The notes beneath the pieces were generated by a model, which was not told the origin of the DNA, made no database searches, and worked only from the letters and a program-made list of their open reading frames with translations. A stretch of DNA of 5,873 nt from Spirochaetales bacterium Spiro_01 (lineage in GTDB: Bacteria > Spirochaetota > Spirochaetia > Sphaerochaetales > Sphaerochaetaceae): NCBI GenBank assembly GCA_001604265.1, contig LVBC01000243.1, positions 1 through 5,873 of the forward strand, read 5' to 3'. Positions 1 through 5,873 of the stretch are shown in pieces. The translations under genes and the position numbers were made by a program. Position 1 is the stretch's first letter, and every line of letters starts with the position of its first letter.

Positions 1-813
1 GTATTCGAACTCGACATTCTCCTCGTTGCACTCAAGCAGTGCAGTCACCAGATCATAGCTGTTCTTCGGACTGACGGTTCTATCGCATCTTCCGTGCTGT
101 ACAAGCACAGGTGGATGGTCCTCTCTTACATAGTTGAGAACAGAGGCCTCTTTTGCCTTATCCCTTATATTGTCTATGTCATCACCGAAAAAGTACCCCT
201 CAGGGGATTCAAGTGTATTCTCATAGTACTTCGGTTCATTTCCAACTGCCCTTATCATCTTGCCGCAATCATACGGCTCGACGAGAGCATATATGCTGAC
301 AACCCCCTGTACAGTAGTGGAGACGGAAAGATCTCCGGCCCTTCCATTGGAATAGTCCCCATTGAAGAAGGAATCCCTGCTGTCTGTGAAGGAGGCCATC
401 AGGACAAGGTAGCCACCAGCAGAGTTTCCATAGAGAAAGAGGTGCTCGGGGTCGATGCCATACTCAGCAGCATGAAGCTTTATGAACCTTATGGCTCTCT
501 TGACCTGCCATATCTGGACTGGGTATTTTTCCTTGTCAGAAAGCGAATAGTTGACAGAAACGATTGCATACCCATGAGAGAGGATGGACTGAAAGGTTTC
601 CTCCATCTTCTTCATGCTCTTGTCTCCATAGACAAAACCACCCCCTGTAACATGGATTACTGCAGGGAATGGTCCTCTTTTCTCCGGCAGGAAGATATCG
701 AGCCTCTCACGCTCGATATCTCCATACTGGATGTCCTTGAGGACATGAAAGAATTTGCTGTATTCCACGTACTCATAGGTACGCTTCTTTGCCATCTCGA
801 CGTAGCTGATCAT
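1..813 (-). CDS. Alpha/beta-hydrolase (esterase/lipase-like), C-terminus cut by window edge
   Basis: This frame is open from an ATG at 813 to position 1, giving 271 codons with no stop, so the C-terminus lies outside the window. The translation has the layout of the hormone-sensitive-lipase / BD-FAE type of alpha/beta-hydrolase. An oxyanion-hole strand carries H54-V-T-G-G-G-F-V. The nucleophile elbow is G129-N-S131-A-G-G (GxSxGG). The acid strand reads Q-H-G-R-C-D244-R-T-V, which makes D244 the likely catalytic acid. The catalytic His is expected shortly past residue 271 and is not visible. There is no signal peptide or membrane segment, so the protein is probably cytoplasmic. Such enzymes hydrolyse carboxylic esters, but the substrate is unknown. 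The ATG shares one base with the stop of the upstream ATPase gene (TGATG), which implies translational coupling. An AGAGG lies 11 nt upstream. An in-frame ATG at 795 (M7) is an alternative start with a poorer ribosome site. The fold call is firm; a link to the transporter ligand is inferred from position only. Confidence 0.85.
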   Translation of the reverse strand, partial: MISYVEMAKKRTYEYVEYSKFFHVLKDIQYGDIERERLDIFLPEKRGPFPAVIHVTGGGFVYGDKSMKKMEETFQSILSHGYAIVSVNYSLSDKEKYPVQIWQVKRAIRFIKLHAAEYGIDPEHLFLYGNSAGGYLVLMASFTDSRDSFFNGDYSNGRAGDLSVSTTVQGVVSIYALVEPYDCGKMIRAVGNEPKYYENTLESPEGYFFGDDIDNIRDKAKEASVLNYVREDHPPVLVQHGRCDRTVSPKNSYDLVTALLECNEENVEFEY

Positions 814-1910
814 CAGATTATCTGCCTCTTAGCCCTTTCCCGGTCATTCTCTTCTGTCTTCTCGTACCACATAGGACTTGGAAACTTAAGATAGCAGTCA
901 TCGCCCTGGCGGAACATGTTCCTATGCGGGGTCTGGACTCTGAGTATCTGGTCACCTACTCCAACAAGATACTCGGTGAAGTCGGTCAGGAAGACTCTCT
1001 TGACTATCTTTGCCTTGTAGCCCTCTTTATGGTTTATCTCGATGGTGTTAGGTCTAGTAGCGAGCAGGACCTCTCCGCTCATTTTCTTTGGAGCTACGAC
1101 AGGAATGGCCTGAGGAATTCCCTTCGCAAAGACCCTGCCGTCCTCGATATTGACGGTGGTGAAGTTGGACTGTCCCAGAAAACTGTGGACGAACTTGTTG
1201 ACAGGCTTGTTGTAGAGCTCGGTCGGAGTTCCTATCTGCTGTATGTTGCCCATATCCATTACCATCATCCTATTCGAAAGGGCCATCGCCTCGCTCTGGT
1301 CATGGGTAACGAAGATGATCGTGAAGTTGAACTCCTGCTGGAGCTTCTTGATCTCGAATCTCATCGTTTCCCTAAGCTTTGGATCCAGGTTGGAAAGAGG
1401 CTCATCTAGAAGCATGACCTTAGGGTTGGTGACGATAGCTCTTGCAAGTGCAATTCTCTGCTGCTGACCACCGGAGAGGTCCGAAGGGAAGGTCTTCTCG
1501 AGACCATCGAGATTACAGTGTTTAAGCGCTGCCTCTACCCTTGGCTGAATCTCACTATGAGGAACCTTTGCGACCTTCAGAGGGAATGCGACATTGTTGT
1601 AGACATTCATGTGAGGCCAGACTGCAAAGGCCTGGAATACCATGCCCAGTCCCCTATGTTCTGGTGGTACATAGATGTTCTTTGCCTTGTCGGAAACGAT
1701 CTTTCCTCCAAGGAAGATCTGCCCATCTGAAAGGTCTTCGAAACCTGCGATCATTCTGAGCGTTGTGGACTTTCCACAGCCTGATGGACCGAGGATGGAG
1801 AAGCACTCACCCTCCCTTACGGATACGTTGATATCCTTTACGGCAGTGACTTCACCAAGAGTCTTTGTTTTGTACTTCTTTGTTACATGCGAAAGAACCA
1901 GCTGATCCAT
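813..1910 (-). CDS. ABC importer ATPase 2, TOBE-tailed (Fbp/Afu/PhnT-like)
   Basis: This 365-residue cytoplasmic ATPase should power the permease encoded just upstream. All nucleotide-binding motifs are intact: Walker A GPSGCGKST (41-49), Q-loop Q93 in FQAFAVWPH, signature LSGGQ (145-149), Walker B ending D169-E170, D-loop SNLD (173-176) and switch H203. Residues from about 235 onward form the extra TOBE-like beta domain, including an ATRPNTIEI stretch, typical of CUT1, iron and phosphonate importers. The end is charged (EENDRERAKRQ). I chose ATG 1910 because AAAGGGGG sits 7 nt before it. A GTG at 1916 would add two residues but lies 1 nt from that G-run. The start falls 2 nt after the permease stop, and the stop overlaps the hydrolase ATG by one base. 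The protein clearly differs from the ATPase encoded at 3637-4719, so this is not a recent tandem duplication. A ferric-specific FbpC label cannot be justified. Confidence 0.93.
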   Translation of the reverse strand: MDQLVLSHVTKKYKTKTLGEVTAVKDINVSVREGECFSILGPSGCGKSTTLRMIAGFEDLSDGQIFLGGKIVSDKAKNIYVPPEHRGLGMVFQAFAVWPHMNVYNNVAFPLKVAKVPHSEIQPRVEAALKHCNLDGLEKTFPSDLSGGQQQRIALARAIVTNPKVMLLDEPLSNLDPKLRETMRFEIKKLQQEFNFTIIFVTHDQSEAMALSNRMMVMDMGNIQQIGTPTELYNKPVNKFVHSFLGQSNFTTVNIEDGRVFAKGIPQAIPVVAPKKMSGEVLLATRPNTIEINHKEGYKAKIVKRVFLTDFTEYLVGVGDQILRVQTPHRNMFRQGDDCYLKFPSPMWYEKTEENDRERAKRQII

Positions 1911-1912
1911 CC

Positions 1913-3643
1913 TCACACCCCCTTTCTATCCTTGACGATGTACTTGACGATTGCGTTGCTTATCATGATGATGCCGATTGTGATTACCGACAGGGCCGCA
2001 GCAGGCGACATGTAGCCACCACTTCTGAACTGATAGATTGCAACACCGAGAGTCTTCGACTTCGGACCGACGAGAAGTACGGATGTTGTGAGCTCTCTCA
2101 TTGCAGGGAGGAATACCAGGAAGAATGAGGAGATCATAGCTGGCTTGATCAGAGGGATGGTTACATCCATCAGCGACTGGAGACGGCTGGCTCCGCACAT
2201 TCTGCTGGCCTCTTCGAGCGATGAGTGTACCTGCTGAAGTGATGCCGAACAGGACTTGAGTGTGTAGGAAAGATATCTTGCAACGTATGCGATGAGGATG
2301 ATCCAGATCGTATTGTACAGGTTGATACCAGCAATGACGCCGGACCAGGCCAGGATACAGCCAATTGCAAGTACGGTACCTGGAAGCGAGTACGGAAGAA
2401 CTGCGAGAATTTCAAGAACGCCACGTCCCTTGGGTCTTACCTTCTGGATTACGAACGAGAGCATGACACCGAGGAAGAGACAGAGGAAGCCAGAGGAGAA
2501 ACCCAGGAAGAGGGAGTTCCTTACCGACATCGCAACTGTGTTGTTCTTGAAGATGATGGTCTCGTAGTTCTTCAGCGAGAAGTTCTTGAATGTGAACGGA
2601 AGTCCATATGCCTTAACGAAGCTGACGAGTACGATGATTGCCAGAGGGGCGATAACGACGATTCCGAGGAATGCAAGGGAGAATACCAGTAGAGGATACT
2701 TCGTGGCTCTGAGCTTTATCAGAGCAGGGCGCATCGACTTGCCCTTGATGATATCATACTTACCTACGCTGAGAATCTTATTCTGCATGATCAGGGCAAT
2801 ACCTACGACCACGATGAGAAGCATCGAGAGGATTGTAGCCTGTCTGATACCAATGAAGCTTCCGTTGGCAGCCTCCATCAGGTCTACGATCCTGGTCGGC
2901 AGAGTGTAGATCTTTGCCGAGAAGCCGAGCATCGATGGAATGCCATAGTTTGCCAGTGAGGTAATCAGAACGAGGAGCATACCTGACGAGATTGCAGGAA
3001 CTACCAGAGGCAGTGTGATGTGCCTGATTACATACAGTTGCTTTGCACCTGCAATTCTAGCACTCTCCTCGAGAGTCGGGTCCATTCTCTCAAGGGCAGC
3101 TACTACCTGGTTGTAGACGAATGGGAACATGTAGATGACCTCTACCCAGATGATACCCCAGATACTGTTGATGTTTATCGGGGCCTTTGAAAGGTGTAAG
3201 GTACTCATGAGCCATCTGTTAACGTAACCGCCACGGGCCGAGAGCATCATATCCCAGGCCATTGCACCGAGGAATGGAGGGATCATGAATGGGATGGTGA
3301 AGAGCCATCTCATAAGCCCTTTCAACGGAATGTCGCTTCTTCCGAGCAGCCATGCGAAGAATATACCTACCAGTGTGGAAAGAAGTGTTGCGAAGAATCC
3401 TACGAAGAGTGTATTCCACATTGCACCGACATTCTCCTTCTGGAGGATGACGGTCTTGAACATTCCAAGATCTAGCCTGTGGGCCTGGGTATCCCAGCAG
3501 GCGTTGAATATGATCATGCCGACTGGGGCAACTACGACTATGATGAGCAGGAGGAAGCAGAGCAAGGTAAGGACCTGGTCGATACCGATCTTCTTTCCCT
3601 CCATTCTTCTGAGGTCACTGTTCTTCTTGTCGAACATCAGCAT
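1913..3643 (-). CDS. Fused two-domain ABC permease (FbpB/AfuB/PhnU-like)
   Basis: This 576-residue inner-membrane permease carries both transmembrane halves in one chain. Hydrophobic segments occur near residues 24-47, 78-100, 113-130, 160-182, 217-240 and 268-288 in the first half. In the second half they occur near 315-342, 378-400, 410-435, 443-460, 503-525 and 548-568. Each half has the cytoplasmic EAA loop that contacts an ATPase: LEESARIAGA...LP around 191-212 and LEEASRMCGA...IP around 476-497. The segment MRELTTSVLL (515-524) resembles the RELTTS-type stretch after the second EAA loop of ferric and phosphonate permeases. The length fits the fused Fbp/Fut family, and the two halves mean a single chain forms the whole channel. 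The start ATG 3643 has AGGGAGG 6 nt upstream and overlaps the preceding ATPase gene by 7 nt. A second in-frame ATG at 3637 is less well spaced. The EAA loops differ, so each could prefer one of the two ATPases, but this is inference. Confidence 0.95.
   Translation of the reverse strand: MLMFDKKNSDLRRMEGKKIGIDQVLTLLCFLLLIIVVVAPVGMIIFNACWDTQAHRLDLGMFKTVILQKENVGAMWNTLFVGFFATLLSTLVGIFFAWLLGRSDIPLKGLMRWLFTIPFMIPPFLGAMAWDMMLSARGGYVNRWLMSTLHLSKAPININSIWGIIWVEVIYMFPFVYNQVVAALERMDPTLEESARIAGAKQLYVIRHITLPLVVPAISSGMLLVLITSLANYGIPSMLGFSAKIYTLPTRIVDLMEAANGSFIGIRQATILSMLLIVVVGIALIMQNKILSVGKYDIIKGKSMRPALIKLRATKYPLLVFSLAFLGIVVIAPLAIIVLVSFVKAYGLPFTFKNFSLKNYETIIFKNNTVAMSVRNSLFLGFSSGFLCLFLGVMLSFVIQKVRPKGRGVLEILAVLPYSLPGTVLAIGCILAWSGVIAGINLYNTIWIILIAYVARYLSYTLKSCSASLQQVHSSLEEASRMCGASRLQSLMDVTIPLIKPAMISSFFLVFLPAMRELTTSVLLVGPKSKTLGVAIYQFRSGGYMSPAAALSVITIGIIMISNAIVKYIVKDRKGV
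1918..1925 (-). promoter_or_regulatory. Ribosome binding site favouring ATG 1910 over GTG 1916
   Basis: The minus strand reads AAAGGGGG at the very end of the permease gene. It is 7 nt from ATG 1910 but only 1 nt from the in-frame GTG at 1916. Normal Shine-Dalgarno spacing therefore points to the ATG as the start of the second ATPase. A GAGG directly abuts the ATG and is too close to act as the main site. Confidence 0.5.
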
Positions 3644-4719
3644 GCACTACCTCCCTCAATTGGATAGTACTTCTCGTTTATGAAGCTGAGATGTACCGTG
3701 TCGCCGACCTTGTAGTCCTTTCCATCGAGACTGTCCAGTGTGCTTCTCTGGAGCCTGTACTCCCTGTCTCCGATCCTTACGAAATAGTTGTACATGTTGC
3801 CAAGGAAGACAGCCTGGACAATCTGGGCCTCGATAAGACCATTGTCATCAAAGACCATATCCATTGGCCTGACACCCATCTCCACATTCCCTTCTACCCA
3901 GCCATTTGGCTCTTCGTTGGAGTAGACATAGTCCTTGTCCAGATGGAGACAGTACTTGCCATCGACCTTCTTTACAGGGATGAAGTTGGAGACGCCAATG
4001 AATCTGAAGACGAACTGATTTGCAGGGTGCTCGATGATCTCCTCGTCGGTACCGATCTGGTTTATGTTTCCCTGCTGGTCCATGATTACGACCCTGTCGC
4101 AGAGCTGGAGGGCAGCCTCCTGGTCATGGGTGACATAGATAATCGTGGTTCCGAGTCTCTCCTGCATCAGACGGATCTCGACAAGCATGCTCTCGCGGAG
4201 CTTCGCATCGAGATTGGTGATAGGCTCATCCATGATAATGAGATCCTTGGATGAGGTGAGAGCTCTTGCTATGGCAACTCTCTGCTGCTGTCCACCAGAG
4301 AGCTGGGATGGCATGTATTTCTCATAACCGAGCATGCTGACCTGGGTAAGTGCCTCATGCACCTCCCTGTCTATCTCATTCTTAGCCAGTTTCTTCTTCT
4401 TGAGCGGGTATGCGATATTGTCGTAAACGGAGAGATGTGGCCAAACAGCATAGTCCTGGAAGACTATACCGATACCTCTCTTCTCAGGGGCAAGATTAGC
4501 CCTCTTCTCTTTTGAGAAGAATGGCGTCCCATTTACATATATCTCTCCTGTATCGGGCTTTTTCAGTCCGCATAGTGCCCTCATTATGGTAGTCTTTCCA
4601 CAACCGGAAGGACCTACGATTCCTATGATTTCACCATTACCTACAGAAAGACTGAAATCCTTCACTACGACATTAGAACCATAGGACAGGGTTATATTCT
4701 TGAATTCAACTTTATTCAT
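3637..4719 (-). CDS. ABC importer ATPase 1, TOBE-tailed (Fbp/Afu/PhnT-like)
   Basis: This 360-residue ATPase is encoded between the binding protein and the permease. The motifs are complete: Walker A GPSGCGKTT (36-44), Q-loop Q88 in FQDYAVWPH, signature LSGGQ (140-144), Walker B IIMDE (161-165), D-loop TNLD (168-171) and switch H198. The C-terminal 120 residues or so form a TOBE-like domain with the characteristic GVRPMDM stretch. This architecture is shared by iron, sugar, spermidine and phosphonate importers, so the substrate cannot be assigned from it. ATG 4719 is the start that keeps the full N-terminal beta strand. No convincing Shine-Dalgarno sequence precedes it, unlike the binding-protein and permease genes, which may mean weaker translation. 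The gene ends 7 nt inside the permease gene. Its Walker motifs are as intact as those of the second ATPase, so both should hydrolyse ATP. A heterodimer in one complex is likely but unproven. Confidence 0.94.
   Translation of the reverse strand: MNKVEFKNITLSYGSNVVVKDFSLSVGNGEIIGIVGPSGCGKTTIMRALCGLKKPDTGEIYVNGTPFFSKEKRANLAPEKRGIGIVFQDYAVWPHLSVYDNIAYPLKKKKLAKNEIDREVHEALTQVSMLGYEKYMPSQLSGGQQQRVAIARALTSSKDLIIMDEPITNLDAKLRESMLVEIRLMQERLGTTIIYVTHDQEAALQLCDRVVIMDQQGNINQIGTDEEIIEHPANQFVFRFIGVSNFIPVKKVDGKYCLHLDKDYVYSNEEPNGWVEGNVEMGVRPMDMVFDDNGLIEAQIVQAVFLGNMYNYFVRIGDREYRLQRSTLDSLDGKDYKVGDTVHLSFINEKYYPIEGGSAC
3650..3656 (-). promoter_or_regulatory. Ribosome binding site of the permease gene, inside the upstream ATPase gene
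   Basis: The minus strand reads AGGGAGG, then a 6-nt spacer, then ATG 3643. The site lies within the last codons of the first ATPase gene, so ribosomes finishing that gene pass over it. This supports coupled translation and decides for ATG 3643 over the ATG at 3637. Confidence 0.7.
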
Positions 4720-4737
4720 TGATCATGTCTGCTTGAT

Positions 4738-4762
4738 AGACGGCTGGAACCCCCAGCCGCCT
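4738..4762 (-). promoter_or_regulatory. Intercistronic stem-loop after the binding-protein gene
   Basis: In the transcript the sequence AGGCGGCTGG, loop GGGTT, CCAGCCGTCT can form a 10-bp stem with one G-U pair, of which the inner 7 bp are perfect Watson-Crick. It sits between the binding-protein stop (4782) and the ATPase start (4719). No T-run follows, so it is not a classical intrinsic terminator. Similar hairpins downstream of binding-protein genes, such as malE, protect the upstream mRNA from 3' decay and keep the binding protein in excess over the membrane parts. That role is inferred here from position. The motif CTATCA lies directly on both flanks. Confidence 0.6.
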
Positions 4763-4781
4763 GATAGAGGGTGATTTACTA

Positions 4782-5837
4782 TTACTTGAAAAGCTTATCG
4801 AACTCAGCGAGCATTGCCTTGCCATTGGCCTGAAGATCTGGCCAGTCGACTGGAAGTGCAATCCTTGCAGCATCTTCTGAGTGGATCATGCCTTCAGGAA
4901 TAGCAGTCTTTGCGTTTGTGACGGTCATGTTACAGTCATTTGCGAGGATCTTCTGTCCACCTTCTGGGTCGAGCAGGAAATCATAGAGAAGCTTGGCAAG
5001 CTCCGGGTTTGGATTTCCCTTAGGAATAGCAATTGGACATGGAACTGCAACTACGACATCGGTGGTGTTATGGAATCCGAGTGGAGAACCGGCATCCATC
5101 ATGTTCTTCGTGTTGTAGTCGACACCGATACAGAGCTTGTATGCACCTGCTGCAACCTTGTTATGGGTATTGCCTGTAGAGCTCTCGAGCTCACAGCCGT
5201 TTGCCTTGAGTGCCTTGAAGAAGTCCCAGCCATACTTGTCGCTGTGGAGAAGAGCATAGACTGTTGTCTTTGTGGAACCTGCGTTGGATGGGTCGGACAT
5301 TACAATCTGATTCTTCCACTCAGGCTTTGTCATATCCCAGAAGGTAGTTGGAGCTTCCTTGTCGCTGGTTGCGATTGTCGAGTATGTGATACCCATGATG
5401 ATCATTCTTGCAGCTGTGAACATGTCGTCGGAATCCTTGAAGATCTCGTTGATATCTGCAGCAAATGGGGACTTGTAAGGTGTGAGCTTGCCTTCTTTCT
5501 TCCAAGTAAGGAGAGCCGATGGGTCTGCCATCCATACGATATCGGCAGTAACAGCATTGGTCTCGAACTCTGTAGAGAGCTTTGTGACGACCTTGCCGGA
5601 CCCAGCATAATAGTATTGCATATCTACGTTGGGATACTTTGCCTGGAAAGCCTCCTTTAGCTTCAGGACTACATCTTCACCAGTAGAGGTATATAGCATT
5701 ACAACGCCCTTGTACTCTGGATGCTGTTCGACGCTTGCAGCAGCAGCTTCAGGTGCTGTACTCTCACTGGAACCGCCAGCAAATGCAGATGTCAGAGCAA
5801 GTGCTGCGACCAATAGGATAACCAAGAATTTTTTCAT
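4782..5837 (-). CDS. Periplasmic solute-binding protein of an Fbp/Afu/Phn-type ABC importer
   Basis: This 351-residue protein should capture the ligand outside the inner membrane and deliver it to the permease. It starts with a signal peptide: M-K-K, a hydrophobic core at 4-16, then SAFA with probable cleavage after A20. A linker rich in Ala, Ser and Glu runs to about residue 38. The mature part has the two-lobed pattern of extracellular binding proteins: VVMLYTSTGED (45-55), ADIVWMADPSAL (98-109), a TFWDMTKPEWKN stretch (165-176), MSDPSNAGS (180-188), and the closing AIPKGNPNPELAKLLYDFLLDPEGGQ region (270-295). No Cys follows the signal peptide, so it is not a standard lipoprotein, although GGSSES is common in spirochaetal binding proteins. 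FbpA-type iron binders have a Tyr-Tyr pair, but here only Y241 (VDYNTK) appears at that place. Iron, sugar phosphate, phosphonate and other anions all remain possible. A strong AAGGAGG precedes the ATG. The gene is first in the visible cluster and ends in three consecutive stops. Confidence 0.93.
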   Translation of the reverse strand: MKKFLVILLVAALALTSAFAGGSSESTAPEAAAASVEQHPEYKGVVMLYTSTGEDVVLKLKEAFQAKYPNVDMQYYYAGSGKVVTKLSTEFETNAVTADIVWMADPSALLTWKKEGKLTPYKSPFAADINEIFKDSDDMFTAARMIIMGITYSTIATSDKEAPTTFWDMTKPEWKNQIVMSDPSNAGSTKTTVYALLHSDKYGWDFFKALKANGCELESSTGNTHNKVAAGAYKLCIGVDYNTKNMMDAGSPLGFHNTTDVVVAVPCPIAIPKGNPNPELAKLLYDFLLDPEGGQKILANDCNMTVTNAKTAIPEGMIHSEDAARIALPVDWPDLQANGKAMLAEFDKLFK

Positions 5838-5842
5838 TGAAT

Positions 5843-5849
5843 CCTCCTT
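5843..5849 (-). promoter_or_regulatory. Strong ribosome binding site of the binding-protein gene
   Basis: The minus strand reads AAGGAGG, 5 nt from ATG 5837. It is the best Shine-Dalgarno match in the window and fixes the start, consistent with the signal peptide beginning M-K-K. Confidence 0.85.
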
Positions 5850-5851
5850 TT

Positions 5852-5865
5852 ACCGGATGCCCGGT
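5852..5865. repeat. Short perfect inverted repeat upstream of the binding-protein gene
   Basis: The sequence ACCGG-ATGC-CCGGT has 5-bp perfect arms and a 4-nt centre. It ends 2 nt before the Shine-Dalgarno sequence of the first gene. It could be half of a regulator site, a small leader hairpin affecting ribosome access, or chance. The window stops 8 nt further on, so no promoter can be placed beside it. Confidence 0.35.
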
Positions 5866-5873
5866 GAATACAT

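Noticed and set aside
94..894. Plus-strand open frame of 266 codons opposite the hydrolase gene
   Set aside because: The opposite strand encodes a clear alpha/beta-hydrolase with all expected motifs. The plus-strand translation shows no recognisable domain and is best explained as a codon-bias shadow.
1911..1916. GTG start for the second ATPase, two residues longer
   Set aside because: The G-run would lie only 1 nt from the GTG, whereas ATG 1910 has normal spacing of 7 nt. The difference is only two residues, so this stays a weak alternative.
3691..4254. Plus-strand open frame of 187 codons opposite the first ATPase gene
   Set aside because: It is antisense to conserved ABC ATPase sequence, with no domain and no plausible operon context.
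4712..4726. Five-codon open frame (M-I-N-E-stop) overlapping the start of the first ATPase
   Set aside because: It has no ribosome site and is the length expected by chance. There is no support for a leader peptide.
4738..4762. Intergenic hairpin as a Rho-independent terminator
   Set aside because: The stem is good, but the transcript continues ATCAAGCAGACATG with no U-tract, and the downstream genes clearly belong to the same transporter.
4881..5660. Plus-strand open frame of 259 codons opposite the binding-protein gene
   Set aside because: Its translation is rich in Cys, Trp and Leu with no family pattern, and it lies wholly inside a well-supported gene on the other strand.
5850..5873. 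Possible leader peptide or end of an upstream gene (ATG at 5873, stop TAA at 5852-5850)
   Set aside because: Only eight codons are visible at the window edge, other frames are also open there, and nothing distinguishes coding from non-coding.

Overview
The window is one minus-strand gene cluster with no sizeable gaps. It reads from the right edge (5837) to the left edge, where the last gene runs off the window. In transcription order it holds a periplasmic solute-binding protein (5837-4782), a first ABC ATPase (4719-3637), a permease with two fused membrane halves (3643-1913), a second ABC ATPase (1910-813) and an alpha/beta-hydrolase (813 to beyond position 1). The last four genes overlap or lie within 2 nt of each other. 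The only real gap is 62 nt between the binding protein and the first ATPase, and it holds a strong hairpin. This looks like one polycistronic operon with translational coupling. Its promoter must lie to the right of the window.

The transporter belongs to the ferric-iron / AfuABC / 2-aminoethylphosphonate branch of type I ABC importers. The evidence is a single-chain permease with two EAA loops, TOBE-tailed ATPases and a cluster D-type binding protein. The binding protein should capture the ligand outside the membrane and hand it to the permease. The two ATPases should power uptake, and the cytoplasmic hydrolase may act on the imported compound. The ligand cannot be read from the sequence. The binding protein has only one tyrosine where FbpA-type iron binders have a Tyr-Tyr pair, so iron is not assured, and a phosphorylated or other anionic organic ligand is equally possible.

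The organism is probably a spirochaete (Spirochaetota, perhaps Sphaerochaeta- or Treponema-like). This is inferred mainly from the binding-protein N-terminus, a signal peptide ending AFA followed by GGSSES with no lipobox cysteine. I know that pattern from many spirochaetal solute-binding proteins. Base composition is about half G+C. I see no tRNA, rRNA, CRISPR array, insertion sequence or phage signature.

The less ordinary points are two distinct, apparently catalytically intact ATPase genes serving one fused permease, and an esterase-like hydrolase coupled to the end of the operon. The gap after the binding-protein gene also carries a stem-loop that may set the expression ratio. None of these alone proves a new system. 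Together they suggest an organic-ligand uptake-and-processing operon rather than a plain iron importer.
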